Below, piece after piece: positions 17,741 to 27,210 of a stretch of DNA of 61,739 bases. A program made the translations under genes and the position numbers. Position 1 is the first letter of the stretch. Each line of letters starts with the position of its first letter. The DNA is from a virus. The stretch spans positions 1-61,739 of IMG/VR virus record IMGVR_UViG_3300027851_000030; one strand, written 5' to 3'. Under the pieces are notes generated by a model that did no database searches, was not told the origin of the DNA, and worked only from the letters and a program-made list of their open reading frames with translations.

Positions 17741-19150
17741 TTAATTAAAATGCAATACCATCTTTGCCAAACCCGGCGCACCTTTTGTTTCCAAAATATG
17801 CCCAAGTTCATAAAAATGTTTATCCGTTGCAAACGGCGACGTTGGTAATGCTTCGGACTTGATCTGTCCAGAAACATATCCCGTATCCCCCGTAATAAAT
17901 CCACGCGCTAAAAATGCACGGGTCGGCGCGTTCTGGAAATACGCTTCGGCAATACCAGATACAACAACCCACATCGGCTGACCGTCCGCAACACCCGATT
18001 CGTAAATAACGCCGATCGGGTTAGGAACATCAACGACAATGTTACGAGCCGCATTATCGGTCGTATCGCTTGTGGTTACTGCATATCCCTTAACGGAAGC
18101 ACCACCGGTTTTGTTGATCAACTTAATCGCATAACCACCTTCGGGCGTGATAAAGAAATTAGCTGATGCTTTTGTCACTTCCCAACGTAAATTAGCGGCG
18201 TTCCAATATAATAGATCACCACTTGCACGCGTCGGAGCATAAACATCTGTTAACCGCGATAATGCTTGAATGTTGACAACACGAACAGAGAATGTTCCGT
18301 TTGATCCATGAGCACTTACAACAATCCCCATCGAGATTTGTTGGCTTGGCGCAGTCGGTTGAACTTTTGTCATTTTGCCAGCCAACGTCGGATGTGCCCA
18401 CAAAATATCATTATCAACCCAAACTTCGCTAACGGGCGTTCCACTTGTATCAAAACCACGAACCTTACCGACATAAGTACACAAACCGTCGGCGTTGATT
18501 GCAATGTGTTCGGTGGCGATACCAAGAATATAAGCACCCAACATTGTTGCCGGATTAAAACGTTTAACGTTGATTTTACCACTATTCCCAATAGTTCCAA
18601 AATATGCCACAACATCACCGTCAACAATTTCAACAGAATCAACGTTGCGAATACGGATATATTGTTCAAGACCGATGGATTGCATAACATTTCCACCGTT
18701 CATCCCCAAGGTTAATGTGCCTTCGCCCGTATCATATTGAAGTTGACCAGTGGTTATTGCGCCAAGCGTTACAGTAGTGTCAAAACTTAAAACATCAACG
18801 TTGGAATTGCTTCCATCCAAATCCATCTTTAGATCAAGCGCACCCTGTTGAAGCGTAGATATTGGCTTGTCTAAGTCGCTTGTATTGTCAACGTTGCCAA
18901 GACCAACGTCTGATTTTCCAAGATTGACGTTGGCTGACAGTGCATAACCATTAACCGTTATTGTTTCATCAACCTTTAAATCCAACGCTGTTTGCGTAGC
19001 GGTAGAAATTGGTTTGTCAAGATCACTTGTATTATCTGCGTTATCTAAACCAACGTCGGATTTCCCTAAAACAACATCCCCGATGCGGGTGTTGACACTT
19101 GTAACCGTACCAACATCGTCTGGTACGACTATCTTATTTAAGTATGCCAA
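17741..19150 (-). CDS. Tail fibre protein
   Basis: 469 residues, TTG start with AAAGGAGGG before it. The N-terminus (AYLNKI, then twice GKSDVGL-N-DNTSDLDKPIST) is the usual phage fibre repeat, also seen at the start of the neighbouring 482-residue spike. The rest is beta-rich and ends with a domain common in structural proteins of gut phages (VDVPNPIGVIYESGVADGQPMWVVVSGIAEAYF). The shared AYLNK-GKSDVGL opening suggests the two fibres dock on the same site. Followed by a terminator. Confidence 0.75.
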   Translation of the reverse strand: MAYLNKIVVPDDVGTVTSVNTRIGDVVLGKSDVGLDNADNTSDLDKPISTATQTALDLKVDETITVNGYALSANVNLGKSDVGLGNVDNTSDLDKPISTLQQGALDLKMDLDGSNSNVDVLSFDTTVTLGAITTGQLQYDTGEGTLTLGMNGGNVMQSIGLEQYIRIRNVDSVEIVDGDVVAYFGTIGNSGKINVKRFNPATMLGAYILGIATEHIAINADGLCTYVGKVRGFDTSGTPVSEVWVDNDILWAHPTLAGKMTKVQPTAPSQQISMGIVVSAHGSNGTFSVRVVNIQALSRLTDVYAPTRASGDLLYWNAANLRWEVTKASANFFITPEGGYAIKLINKTGGASVKGYAVTTSDTTDNAARNIVVDVPNPIGVIYESGVADGQPMWVVVSGIAEAYFQNAPTRAFLARGFITGDTGYVSGQIKSEALPTSPFATDKHFYELGHILETKGAPGLAKMVLHFN

Positions 19151-19235
19151 ATTTATACCCTCCTTTCTTAATTGGATACATGGTTACAGAAAGTTCGAAT
19201 AATACTTTGCCGATTGCTAACAATTTTGCTTTCAT
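19134..19235 (-). CDS. Possible 33-residue peptide gene
   Basis: Short frame with AGAAAGG before its ATG, lying between the spike gene and the fibre gene. It overlaps the first 17 nt of the fibre gene in another frame, and its codons include the fibre gene's ribosome site. It may serve translational coupling rather than code a functional peptide. Confidence 0.35.
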   Translation of the reverse strand: MKAKLLAIGKVLFELSVTMYPIKKGGYKFGILK

Positions 19236-19265
19236 AATATACCTTTCTGTGACCTTGAGGGTCAG

Positions 19266-20714
19266 TTAATCCATAACTATCGGATACCCTGTGTTTGAGA
19301 TATTTCCGATAAAATTGTAGGCGTATGTTTTGCAATTCGCATTTAGACCGATTGCATCTTCATCGGTCGAACAGTTGATTAGGATTGCTTTCCCTGCGAC
19401 ATTTGCTTCAAAATAGTACGTTCCTAACGAGTAGGTAGAATCGACCATATCGCAATCTATACAGATGGAATAGCAACCGCCGACATCGGCTAAAACAGGC
19501 CCTTTCGTATTACTTCCCGAACACCCGATTCGAAGCACATTTGCACCTTCGTGAGCGGTTGTTGCATTGTTATTATTATCTGTTCGGTCAAGACCTGCGT
19601 TATATCCTTCGACAACGTATTCAAGCACTAAACAATCCCTGCGATTATTCGTTGGAACATTCGTGAAGTGGTAGTTGAATACATCGGCTTTCGCATACCC
19701 TCCGAAACAATTGAATAGTTGCACGTTCTTGACATCTTGCGTTTCGAAGGCATTTCCATAATTCGTTGTCAATCTTCCTTGCGAAGCGAACGTACACCCA
19801 TTTGCGACCACCCGACCGACAACCGTACTTCCTGTTGCGTCACCTTTGATGATGATTCCGCCTAATTCAAAATTGAGAGCGCAGAAGTCGATATTCTCGA
19901 AATAGATTCTTGAAGTTCCGAGCAAGGTGACGGTCGGCGTTGTGACTTGCACGCAAGCAGCGATGTTCGTATCGGTCGGAATCAATCCGTCCGATGTATG
20001 CACCCATATATAGGTGCTATCGGTGTACCATGAGTTGATGTTCGCTTGACAGTTCGCTAAACTCGATTTATTGTCTAACGGAATGTAAACCCCATTCACA
20101 TCTTTGCGTCGGAAATCGTAGACCGCATAAACACCTGTTCGTGATGCTTTCCACGTTCCTGTTCCATCTTGTGTCCACGTCAATCCACGTTGCCCCATCG
20201 ACATGACGATTCTCGTTCCTGCCACGTTATGCACGATGGATATATTCTTGTTGGTAAACGTGATTGCACCTAATTGTTCGTCACGGAAGAATGGAACGGT
20301 GCTTGTGACGACGACGCTATACTCTGCATCTGCACCAGCGGCGGCGATGGTACACGCTTTTTGAATCGTCTTATACGGTGTTCCAATCGTTCCATTCCCT
20401 GTCGAATCACTTCCACTTGAAACATTGACATAGATTTTCGTGCCTGTTTTCAATGCACCAAAATCCATATCATGTTTGATTACGTTGGAACTATCCCGAT
20501 AGAAATTACATGGAAGTGTCGGAGTGAAATCGGATGGCTTCTTGAACATCCCATACTCATCAAACCCAAACCGATATTTTTTAGGTTGTTTCAGATTCAA
20601 TTCCGTTTGTGTTGCAATCGATACGGGTTTATTTGCGTCAGAAGTATTATCTACATTTTCTAATCCAATGTCTGATTTCCCACTTATAACGGATAATTTA
20701 TTTAAATATGCCAC
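19266..20714 (-). CDS. Tail spike, parallel beta-helix (pectate lyase-like fold)
   Basis: 482 residues, GTG start. After a short fibre-type N-terminus (AYLNKL, GKSDIGLENVDNTSDANKPVS) comes a segment KIYVNVSSGSDSTGNGTIGTPYKTIQKAC, which opens right-handed beta-helix domains, followed by rungs such as SRIYFENIDF, VVANGCTF, VQLFNCFGGY. Such spikes often cleave capsular or wall polysaccharide, or simply bind it; catalytic residues cannot be assigned here. It shares its N-terminal docking motif with the 469-residue fibre. Confidence 0.75.
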   Translation of the reverse strand: MAYLNKLSVISGKSDIGLENVDNTSDANKPVSIATQTELNLKQPKKYRFGFDEYGMFKKPSDFTPTLPCNFYRDSSNVIKHDMDFGALKTGTKIYVNVSSGSDSTGNGTIGTPYKTIQKACTIAAAGADAEYSVVVTSTVPFFRDEQLGAITFTNKNISIVHNVAGTRIVMSMGQRGLTWTQDGTGTWKASRTGVYAVYDFRRKDVNGVYIPLDNKSSLANCQANINSWYTDSTYIWVHTSDGLIPTDTNIAACVQVTTPTVTLLGTSRIYFENIDFCALNFELGGIIIKGDATGSTVVGRVVANGCTFASQGRLTTNYGNAFETQDVKNVQLFNCFGGYAKADVFNYHFTNVPTNNRRDCLVLEYVVEGYNAGLDRTDNNNNATTAHEGANVLRIGCSGSNTKGPVLADVGGCYSICIDCDMVDSTYSLGTYYFEANVAGKAILINCSTDEDAIGLNANCKTYAYNFIGNISNTGYPIVMD

Positions 20715-20716
20715 AC

Positions 20717-20971
20717 CTAAGCCACCGTCCCAATCCAGTTAAACGTAATCCCGTTTTCATGGATCCGTGCGCTTTGTACAAAATCAAAAGCAATACCCTG
20801 CAATGCTCTCAAATGAATAAACGCGCCACCGTTAATTGAAATCGTACATGCTTGATCGTTCATTAATTCAAAATCCGTTAATCGTTGAGCAGTATTCGGA
20901 AGAATTTCCGCGTCTGCAACACTGGTTAAAATCGAGTTAGACCCTACCATGCGTGTTCCTGAGATGTTCAT
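20717..20971 (-). CDS. Small tail-associated beta protein
   Basis: 84 residues, predicted mostly strands: SISINGGAFIHLRALQGIAF and ARIHENGITFNWIGTVA. The pattern 'statement of zero-order value, then a glycine-rich loop' is common in small structural proteins next to tail fibres. Stop and next start are 2 nt apart. No certain family; likely a fibre accessory. Confidence 0.55.
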   Translation of the reverse strand: MNISGTRMVGSNSILTSVADAEILPNTAQRLTDFELMNDQACTISINGGAFIHLRALQGIAFDFVQSARIHENGITFNWIGTVA

Positions 20972-21009
20972 TATGGTTTATACCACCTTCCCCGATTTAA
21001 GTCCGGCGA

Positions 21010-21456
21010 CTAACCTTGGGTATCCGCGGGTTCAACACCCGAAATGGATTCGGGGTCTTCCGTTGCTTCTGCGATTTCAACATCGGTCACTTCTAATTTG
21101 ACCTTTGCTTTTTCTTGATACTTCAAGATGTTCTTATAAATAGCAACGCCGAAGATTGTGATCAGAGCGGCGATACTGGCGGTTTCTGCCAACCCCTCTT
21201 TTAACAATCCCGACATTTCGATGACTTGAATAAATCCAACGGCGCTAAACGCATAAAAGAATACGCTCAAAATCCCAAAGATGATTTCGGCTAATCCATT
21301 CACAAAGCGTTTACCATCGAAGGTCTGTTTCAATTCAAACAGGTTAACCTTTAAACTAACTAAGAATAAGGCGATAAACGAAGCTGCCAAGACCGCCATC
21401 GAAACGATCAACAACGGTGCTTGCGCCAAGAAAGCGTCAATGATTGTGTTAAACAT
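21010..21456 (-). CDS. Holin
   Basis: 148-residue membrane protein placed right after the endolysin gene. Three hydrophobic segments: about 14-35 (LLIVSMAVLAASFIALFLVSL), 55-80 and 93-108, followed by a charged, acidic cytoplasmic tail (VEIAEATEDPESISG). It should form holes in the cytoplasmic membrane that release the endolysin at the end of infection. Size and three-segment topology fit class I holins. No named family recognised, so the call rests on topology and position. Confidence 0.75.
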   Translation of the reverse strand: MFNTIIDAFLAQAPLLIVSMAVLAASFIALFLVSLKVNLFELKQTFDGKRFVNGLAEIIFGILSVFFYAFSAVGFIQVIEMSGLLKEGLAETASIAALITIFGVAIYKNILKYQEKAKVKLEVTDVEIAEATEDPESISGVEPADTQG

Positions 21457-21468
21457 ATTTTTGTCCCT

Positions 21469-22440
21469 CTATTTCTTTTCGTACAATGTTTTCGTAACTG
21501 CCGAAAACGACTTAACTTGTGTATCCAAAGCCACGTTTTGTTGCGTTAACGTAGCGATCGAAGCATCTTTTAATGCAATCGCCGAATTCTGTTTCGCAAT
21601 CGTCGCATTGGCTTCGTCCAACTTTTTCTGCAAGATCTGTTCGGGTGTCAATACATCCACAATGGATACGGATGCGACCATTGCGCTATATCCATAATGT
21701 CCATTGATATATACCTTGACCCATTTGAAACCGTCAACGATATTTGTAGACTCTTCTAAAATATCGATCACTTGATTCTTCGGCAATTGTGCAATGACCG
21801 GATACATCGTAGATGCTTGTTCGCGCACATTGACAGCAACATCGCCTGTCTTAACCCCTTTATTCGCAACGGTCATCATGGTCGCAGGAACGGTAGCATA
21901 AACCCATTTATCTTTATAGGCATACCCCTCATCACTACCCTTAACGATCGCCGTGCCGGGTTTCAAATAGAACGCTTCCCACGCATGAACGCCATTTCTG
22001 GGCATCCAAGTGTTGTAAGATGTTTTATACCAACCCGGTGCGACATATTTACCACGTCCAACGCCGAAATGCACATGAACGCCACTTGCGTTTCCTTGCG
22101 CACCCTCTTTATACATGTATTCGCCACGTTTAAAGATCTTGCCAACAAAATAACTCATGGCTTTAAAATCGGCGTCATACATATGTGACATCATCCAATA
22201 GATGAAATCCGTAAACGCAGGGCCTTTTACTTCATCCAACGATTCAAACCAAACGGTGTTCGCGTTGGATTGCGTTGAATGATAAATGCCAACAACTTTA
22301 CAATCACACGGTGCGACTATATTACGATCTTTCGCACATGCAAAATCTAGATTCTTTGTCCCTTTGTGCGAGTTCGCAATTTCACTACCCGATACGCAAA
22401 GGTGGTATTCGAAAAAATATGGTGTCTGTATCAAAATCAT
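21469..22440 (-). CDS. Endolysin: M23-type metallopeptidase with SH3 domain
   Basis: 323 residues. The N-terminal domain has the LytM/M23 zinc pattern: His25 and Asp32 in SHKGTKNLDF, His86 in MMSHMYD and the HVHFGV pair (122-127), so it should cut peptide bridges of the cell wall. Residues about 195-255 form a bacterial SH3 domain (VAVNVREQASTMYPVIAQLPKNQ, WVKVYINGHYGY) for wall binding. A C-terminal coiled coil (about 265-315) could oligomerise it. No signal peptide is visible, so release depends on the holin encoded next. Confidence 0.88.
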   Translation of the reverse strand: MILIQTPYFFEYHLCVSGSEIANSHKGTKNLDFACAKDRNIVAPCDCKVVGIYHSTQSNANTVWFESLDEVKGPAFTDFIYWMMSHMYDADFKAMSYFVGKIFKRGEYMYKEGAQGNASGVHVHFGVGRGKYVAPGWYKTSYNTWMPRNGVHAWEAFYLKPGTAIVKGSDEGYAYKDKWVYATVPATMMTVANKGVKTGDVAVNVREQASTMYPVIAQLPKNQVIDILEESTNIVDGFKWVKVYINGHYGYSAMVASVSIVDVLTPEQILQKKLDEANATIAKQNSAIALKDASIATLTQQNVALDTQVKSFSAVTKTLYEKK

Positions 22441-22461
22441 CCCTTCTTTCTTGTTGTTCTT

Positions 22462-24450
22462 TTAATTCAAAACCGTAACCAATAAAACACTATTTGTATT
22501 AAGTTGTGCGGCGGTAGCAGCTTCGCCAGACCATTGGGCGCGGAACTCGCCAGATGTAGCACAATTAAAAATCAACGAGCCATCAATATGATGGGGTGTA
22601 TTGATAACGTTTACTCCAGAGGTTAATAAAAAACTTCCTGCCAAGTTACTTGCACCAATAGCGTAAATCGGTGCCTTTAACTCTGTCGCTACGGTTGCGG
22701 ACGAAATTCCACCCTCAAGATAGCCAACGACCGCACCAGTTCCGCTTGGCAAATAAAAACCAAGTTTACCACCGGTGGTAGTTGTATTCGTCTGATATAA
22801 GGCGATAATTTCAATCCTATATATTTTCCCTGCCGTAACAGGGAATGCCCAACCCGTAACGTCTTGCAACGTCGTTGTCGAATTTGAAAATGGTGCGGTT
22901 AAACGATACATAGCAAACGGGGCAGACCCACCAGAAACTACTAAGTCGCCACCACCTAAGATTGACGAACCATTGATTGTTTTGATATTCGTAGCACTCA
23001 CTAATGTATCTTGTTTCGACGTCGCCAATCCGCTATATAAAGAGTTGACGGCGTTATCACCAGTATTAGAACCACTAAGCGTTGTAATTCCCAACTTAGT
23101 TTTAATGGTCGAAGTGGTTTCGTCCCCACTATTCGCACCCGAAGTATTCCCTATAACAATAAGTTGTGCGTCGGTGACATAACGTTTATTCGCAGAATCT
23201 GCAATATCGACAGTCGTCGCATCGGATCCACCAGTAACCAACCCTTTTGAATCATATGTCACCTTGGTTTTGGTTGCACCGGTAATAGCGACATTAGCAG
23301 CCACACCTCCCAAGCCACTTAACGTTTGATCGCCCGTATTGGTGCCACTAACTGCGTCTAATGCAGTTTTGTTGCTATGTGCATGTAGCGCAGCTTTTTC
23401 TGCATCTGTGACATAATTATCATCTGAACCCATCGCAGGTTGTTTTGCGTTCCACGTTGACTTTTCGGTATCGGTGACCAAACGATGAGTTTCATCATCT
23501 GTCAAATCACTAAGTTGATCGGGGATAACCAAATTGTCTAACTTTGTTTTATCGGTATCTAAAAGTAATCCTTTGGTACCATCGAATGATTCTAAATCAA
23601 CAACCTTTAACACGCCGTTCCATTGTAACGCCGCGGCATCTGACCGATTTGCGTCGTCAGTCCCGTTTCCAATAATCCAAACATAATCAGTTGGACTATG
23701 CGAACTAGCCGACCCGTTGGCAATATTATATTGACCCCCAGCATGTTGGTTTTCACCTTGTGCTATCGTACCCTCGCCCTCGGCATGAGATTGTTGTCCA
23801 TACGCAACCGTATCAAGACCCTCTGCATGCGATTGTACGCCTTGGGCGTATGTGCTAGCGCCCTCAGCGTGGGCATTATTTGCAGAGGCATCGGTTCCAT
23901 AGCCTTCCGCATGCGCGGCGGTGCCAGATGCGAACGTCAATGTTCCTTCGGCATGCGCGGCGTATCCAAAAGAACTCGTATGATCCCCTTCGGAATGAGA
24001 CGCAATATTCGTAGCCCTAGTTTGCATCCCTTCTGAATGAGAATACGCACCCTCTGCTTTATTGTTAAACCCAGATGCAAATGCATTTAATCCAGAAACG
24101 ATATTTAAATCACCAGTCGCGAAAGAGTCACTGCCAGATAGTTCATTATTAATCCCTATAGCAGCAGCCCTTGTACCCGAAATAGATCCACCCGTCTGGA
24201 GCGAAATAAATGAGTCCAAATCAGACACATCTGCCTTCCCTGTTTGCAAATCACTGATTGCGGACTGTAACGCACTATCATCATAATCGCCACCACCGGC
24301 ATTGCCAGAAGGGTGGTCTCTCATCCATTCAACCAACGTCTTAAGTTCGTTAATGGTGGCATTAAGATCAAGTGGTTTAGCGCTCGCAGGAATTTCTTCA
24401 AGTTGATTATTGGCTCTTTGCCCACTTTGATAGTTTTTTAATACATGCAC
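22462..24450 (-). CDS. Tail fibre/adhesin with YadA-like SHAEG roll
   Basis: 662 residues, GTG start preceded by GAGGGGGTG. Residues about 105-245 contain ten or more 14-residue repeats around SHSEG, AHAEG, SHAEG and QHAGG, predicting a YadA-head-like roll. A segment NGTDDANRSDAAALQWNG and ESFDGTKGL matches the 780-residue fibre almost word for word. A long fibre shaft (GTNTGDQTLSGLG-type repeats) and a C-terminal beta domain follow. It is a likely receptor-binding protein. The dyad copy 4 stands upstream. Confidence 0.82.
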   Translation of the reverse strand: MHVLKNYQSGQRANNQLEEIPASAKPLDLNATINELKTLVEWMRDHPSGNAGGGDYDDSALQSAISDLQTGKADVSDLDSFISLQTGGSISGTRAAAIGINNELSGSDSFATGDLNIVSGLNAFASGFNNKAEGAYSHSEGMQTRATNIASHSEGDHTSSFGYAAHAEGTLTFASGTAAHAEGYGTDASANNAHAEGASTYAQGVQSHAEGLDTVAYGQQSHAEGEGTIAQGENQHAGGQYNIANGSASSHSPTDYVWIIGNGTDDANRSDAAALQWNGVLKVVDLESFDGTKGLLLDTDKTKLDNLVIPDQLSDLTDDETHRLVTDTEKSTWNAKQPAMGSDDNYVTDAEKAALHAHSNKTALDAVSGTNTGDQTLSGLGGVAANVAITGATKTKVTYDSKGLVTGGSDATTVDIADSANKRYVTDAQLIVIGNTSGANSGDETTSTIKTKLGITTLSGSNTGDNAVNSLYSGLATSKQDTLVSATNIKTINGSSILGGGDLVVSGGSAPFAMYRLTAPFSNSTTTLQDVTGWAFPVTAGKIYRIEIIALYQTNTTTTGGKLGFYLPSGTGAVVGYLEGGISSATVATELKAPIYAIGASNLAGSFLLTSGVNVINTPHHIDGSLIFNCATSGEFRAQWSGEAATAAQLNTNSVLLVTVLN

Positions 24451-24466
24451 GAAGTCACCCCCTCAC

Positions 24467-24484
24467 ATAAAATAGATATTTTAT
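24467..24484. promoter_or_regulatory. Dyad site ATAAAA-N6-TTTTAT, copy 4
   Basis: Exact copy 16 bp upstream of the GTG of the 662-residue fibre, right behind the stop of the preceding gene. The minus-strand flank GTGAGG equals that of copy 3. Confidence 0.6.
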
Positions 24485-24488
24485 CATA

Positions 24489-25145
24489 TTATGGTTTCCA
24501 ACGACCTACGGCCAGAACGTGAGTTGTACAAGCAACCCTTGCGCCACTTGCATTAAGAACATTTAATACAAGTTCTGTAAATGTTCTTGAATAAATCTGA
24601 CCCACTAAAACCCCGATCGTTGGTGATTCTGCGGTAACTTGGGCAAATACAAATGTTTGGAACGTTTGTGGATAAGTCCACGTTGTGTTGGCTGAACTAC
24701 TTGAAGAAAGTGCGTGTGAACATATCATCGTGCCATCTGGGAACTTGGTGTATTGTCCGTTGGCATTTGATCCAACCACAATGCCAAAGTTTGCATCATA
24801 ATACGCAACTTCTTTCCAACCACCGGCGCTAACAACAATACCCCCTGCAACCGTGCCATTCCTTATATATGTTTTAAAATTCGCAAAATCATAATATGTC
24901 TGGGAAATCGTATCGCCCCCAGCTTGTAAAACCAACAATTGCCCATAATCAGACGCCCCGGCAGGCAAACCTGTAACCGCATCGACGCGATACATACCAC
25001 TAACAATAACGGTATTAAGGTTAACACCAGCAACAGCCGCGGTCTTGCTAACACTATCAAATATACCCTGTTCAATCTTGTTTAAATTCGTCGCGTTAAG
25101 CGCCGGGGCTGTTCCATTCACCCACGTTGTTTTTGTGTAAGCCAA
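24489..25145 (-). CDS. Tail fibre protein with pyocin-knob-like domain
   Basis: 218 residues, TTG start with AAAGGGG. It opens with the common fibre line WVNGTAPALNATNLNKIEQGI. The middle (LNTVIVSGMYRVD..., LVLQAGGDTISQTYYDFANFKTYIRNG) matches the knob domain of R-type pyocin fibres, and the C-terminal half is a beta domain ending in GRWKP. Probably a short receptor-binding fibre at the tail tip. Confidence 0.75.
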   Translation of the reverse strand: MAYTKTTWVNGTAPALNATNLNKIEQGIFDSVSKTAAVAGVNLNTVIVSGMYRVDAVTGLPAGASDYGQLLVLQAGGDTISQTYYDFANFKTYIRNGTVAGGIVVSAGGWKEVAYYDANFGIVVGSNANGQYTKFPDGTMICSHALSSSSSANTTWTYPQTFQTFVFAQVTAESPTIGVLVGQIYSRTFTELVLNVLNASGARVACTTHVLAVGRWKP

Positions 25146-25160
25146 ACTGATCGCCCCTTT

Positions 25161-25457
25161 CTATTTGTGCGCAATCCACCCTTGTGAAATGTCGCCATAT
25201 TTATACAATAAGTAAACTTTCTGACCGGGCAACAACGTTGCGCCTGTACGATTTGTATAATTGACCGTACTTGCGTTCGTAAAATCCGGCGGCAAATACA
25301 ACGTCGCCGTACCTAGCCCAACGTTATAGGTCGCAACCGTACACGCCATGGTACACATGACTTGTTGATCGCGCAACACATTACGCAAAACTTTTTCAAC
25401 AATTGTAATGATCATCGAATATAACCCAACCGCACTCTTCTCTTCGTTTTTCTTCAT
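25161..25457 (-). CDS. Small tail-tip protein
   Basis: 98 residues, AGGAGG before the ATG. Helical N-terminus (LYSMIITIVEKVLRNVLRDQ) and a beta C-terminus (GTATLYLPPDFTN, GQKVYLLYKYGDISQGWIAHK) typical of small OB-like proteins that accompany tail fibres. It lies between the hub protein and the knob fibre. Function inferred from position. Confidence 0.55.
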   Translation of the reverse strand: MKKNEEKSAVGLYSMIITIVEKVLRNVLRDQQVMCTMACTVATYNVGLGTATLYLPPDFTNASTVNYTNRTGATLLPGQKVYLLYKYGDISQGWIAHK

Positions 25458-25467
25458 AAATTCCTCC

Positions 25468-26781
25468 TTACATCAACCCCGTAACCTTAACCAAAGCAAT
25501 GTTCGATTGGACATTCGTACCAATCGGTAACGTGATTCCCTTAACTAAATAAGGGGAAAGATTGTCCCCCGTCGTCGGATCGGTAACGGACAATGTATCG
25601 TTTACATCAACATGGTACAATGCCAAAGTGGTGGCAGAAACGCTCGATTGACGTGCTTTCACATTCTTTAATTCCCAGTTTGCCCGAACCGTCGCCAAAT
25701 CATCCGTCGTAATCCCCTTGGTGTAATCGGTTACGACATACAATTTCTTAACGCCGTAATTCTGATAACTATTCGGGTCTAACGGATCATTGTTAATGGC
25801 TTCGGCGATAATAGGCGTACTTGAATCTTGAATGTTATCTGCACGAACTTGAACGGCGTTATAAATCTTATCAAAAGACAATTCTTTCGAAACGCCAAGA
25901 TAATTATAATCTAAGTAATTCAAATCAAATACCGGTGCCTTGATATTGTCATATTCAAACGGACGCATCACAAATCGCCCCTCGGAATCGTAATAAACAT
26001 AGCAACTCATATTGTAAGCAATTTCCAACAACAAATCTGCAACCGTTTCGCCAGCTTGTTTAGTAATGTCGTAGGTAATAGTTGCGCCTACTAAACTTTC
26101 GTGGATCAAAGGAAGTACAGGGTCGCGAACAATATCAAAATTAAGGATTGAATGAATCAACCCGACAATTTCACTTCCGACGGGGGCAGTATACGTCCCG
26201 TCCAAAACCCCACCGTTTTTACCATTCAACATCGACCATTTATCCGTACCCGAAACCGTAACTTTACGGTCTGAATACTGACTTACCAAAACGGGGTTAT
26301 CAAACACATAGACGCCCTGCGTAAACCACTTAATTTTAGATCCAACGGCGTAACCTAGTGATAATCTAAATTTATTCCCAATACTGATATTCGTAAAAAA
26401 CGACGTATATTCTCGCAACGCATTGATCAACGAAAAGTTACATGTACGACGAACCCCTTCTTGCAATTGATTACTTGTCGATCCATCGGCATTTTGCACA
26501 TCGGAAATCAACGTATCATAAATAGTTTCGTCTTCAAGACGCAACAAATCAATCTTGAAAAACGCTTGCCGAACGTTTGTCTTCAAATAGTTTACATAAG
26601 AAGTAAACGATGGCGTCTGCGCATCCCAACGAGAATTTAGTCCAGAACCAACGCTAATCGTCATATATTGTGGAACAACAACCAAATTGTCTTCTTGTGG
26701 ATAAAGAACGTTCGATGGATATAAAGTTGGAAGAGGAACTAGACCCTCAACGTAAATGCCGGGAACAACTGGATAAGGCAT
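25468..26781 (-). CDS. Tail-tip hub / tail-associated protein (gp27-like)
   Basis: 437 residues. The order after the tape measure and distal tail genes and the content (a 'KWFTQGVYVFDNPVLVSQYSDRK'-type beta barrel, then TYDITKQAGETVADLLLEIAYNMSCYVYYDSEGRF written in hub proteins) fit the N-terminal hub domain of Tal/gp27-like proteins, which closes the tail tube. No lysozyme or peptidase domain is attached. The C-terminus carries another barrel (NDTLSVTDPTTGDNLSPYLVKGI). Confidence 0.72.
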   Translation of the reverse strand: MPYPVVPGIYVEGLVPLPTLYPSNVLYPQEDNLVVVPQYMTISVGSGLNSRWDAQTPSFTSYVNYLKTNVRQAFFKIDLLRLEDETIYDTLISDVQNADGSTSNQLQEGVRRTCNFSLINALREYTSFFTNISIGNKFRLSLGYAVGSKIKWFTQGVYVFDNPVLVSQYSDRKVTVSGTDKWSMLNGKNGGVLDGTYTAPVGSEIVGLIHSILNFDIVRDPVLPLIHESLVGATITYDITKQAGETVADLLLEIAYNMSCYVYYDSEGRFVMRPFEYDNIKAPVFDLNYLDYNYLGVSKELSFDKIYNAVQVRADNIQDSSTPIIAEAINNDPLDPNSYQNYGVKKLYVVTDYTKGITTDDLATVRANWELKNVKARQSSVSATTLALYHVDVNDTLSVTDPTTGDNLSPYLVKGITLPIGTNVQSNIALVKVTGLM

Positions 26782-26793
26782 AATATGACCCCC

Positions 26794-27201
26794 TTAAATA
26801 AAGTTCCCACTAAACGTGAGAAACCCAGTGCCGAATATGACACTCATCGTATCGTCATCCAAATAAATATCCTCATCGAAATCAATATCCACCACATACG
26901 GATCAATAACGTCCGTATCGGCTGTCAAATAAACACGCACATATCTGGCAGTCCCCGTTACATTGAGCCAAGTAGCATAATTTTGGTCGCCAACAATCGG
27001 GGTCATAACAAAGGCTCCCATTGTATTTTCTTTAACTTCCGTCGTAACTTGAACAAAAGTAGTCCCGGAAACGGGGATCAACGTAGGGCTTAACAATTCA
27101 ACCCTTACCGATCCTGCTAAATACGGTAAAATATAACCAAACCCATAAAGAGGGTTTAGGACGCGATAAAGTAAATCGGAATATATTTCATTCCTTGCCA
27201 T
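26794..27201 (-). CDS. Tail-tip beta-sandwich protein A
   Basis: 135 residues, nearly all beta. Ends with DIDFDEDIYLDDDTMSVIFG then FLTFSGNF, which matches the end of the next upstream protein (LIDFGESYLVDGDVVLDFTNVGFISFESSNYI, shown in pieces), so the two are old tandem duplicates. Located between the hub and the distal tail protein, it is probably a tail-tip or baseplate component. AGGAGGG-like site before the ATG. Confidence 0.6.
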   Translation of the reverse strand: MARNEIYSDLLYRVLNPLYGFGYILPYLAGSVRVELLSPTLIPVSGTTFVQVTTEVKENTMGAFVMTPIVGDQNYATWLNVTGTARYVRVYLTADTDVIDPYVVDIDFDEDIYLDDDTMSVIFGTGFLTFSGNFI

Positions 27202-27210
27202 AAACCCTCC

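Noticed and set aside
17695-17904. 69-codon minus-strand frame over the terminator
   Set aside because: It is out of frame inside the fibre gene and crosses the terminator hairpin.
22484-22501. Tenth dyad copy (ATAAAA-N6-TTGTAT)
   Set aside because: One mismatch and inside a fibre gene; not counted among exact copies.
22462-24450. Regular repeats in the fibre gene as a possible CRISPR or tandem DNA repeat
   Set aside because: The period is in the protein (14-residue SHAEG units in frame); DNA units are diverged and lie inside one gene. No CRISPR array was found in the window.
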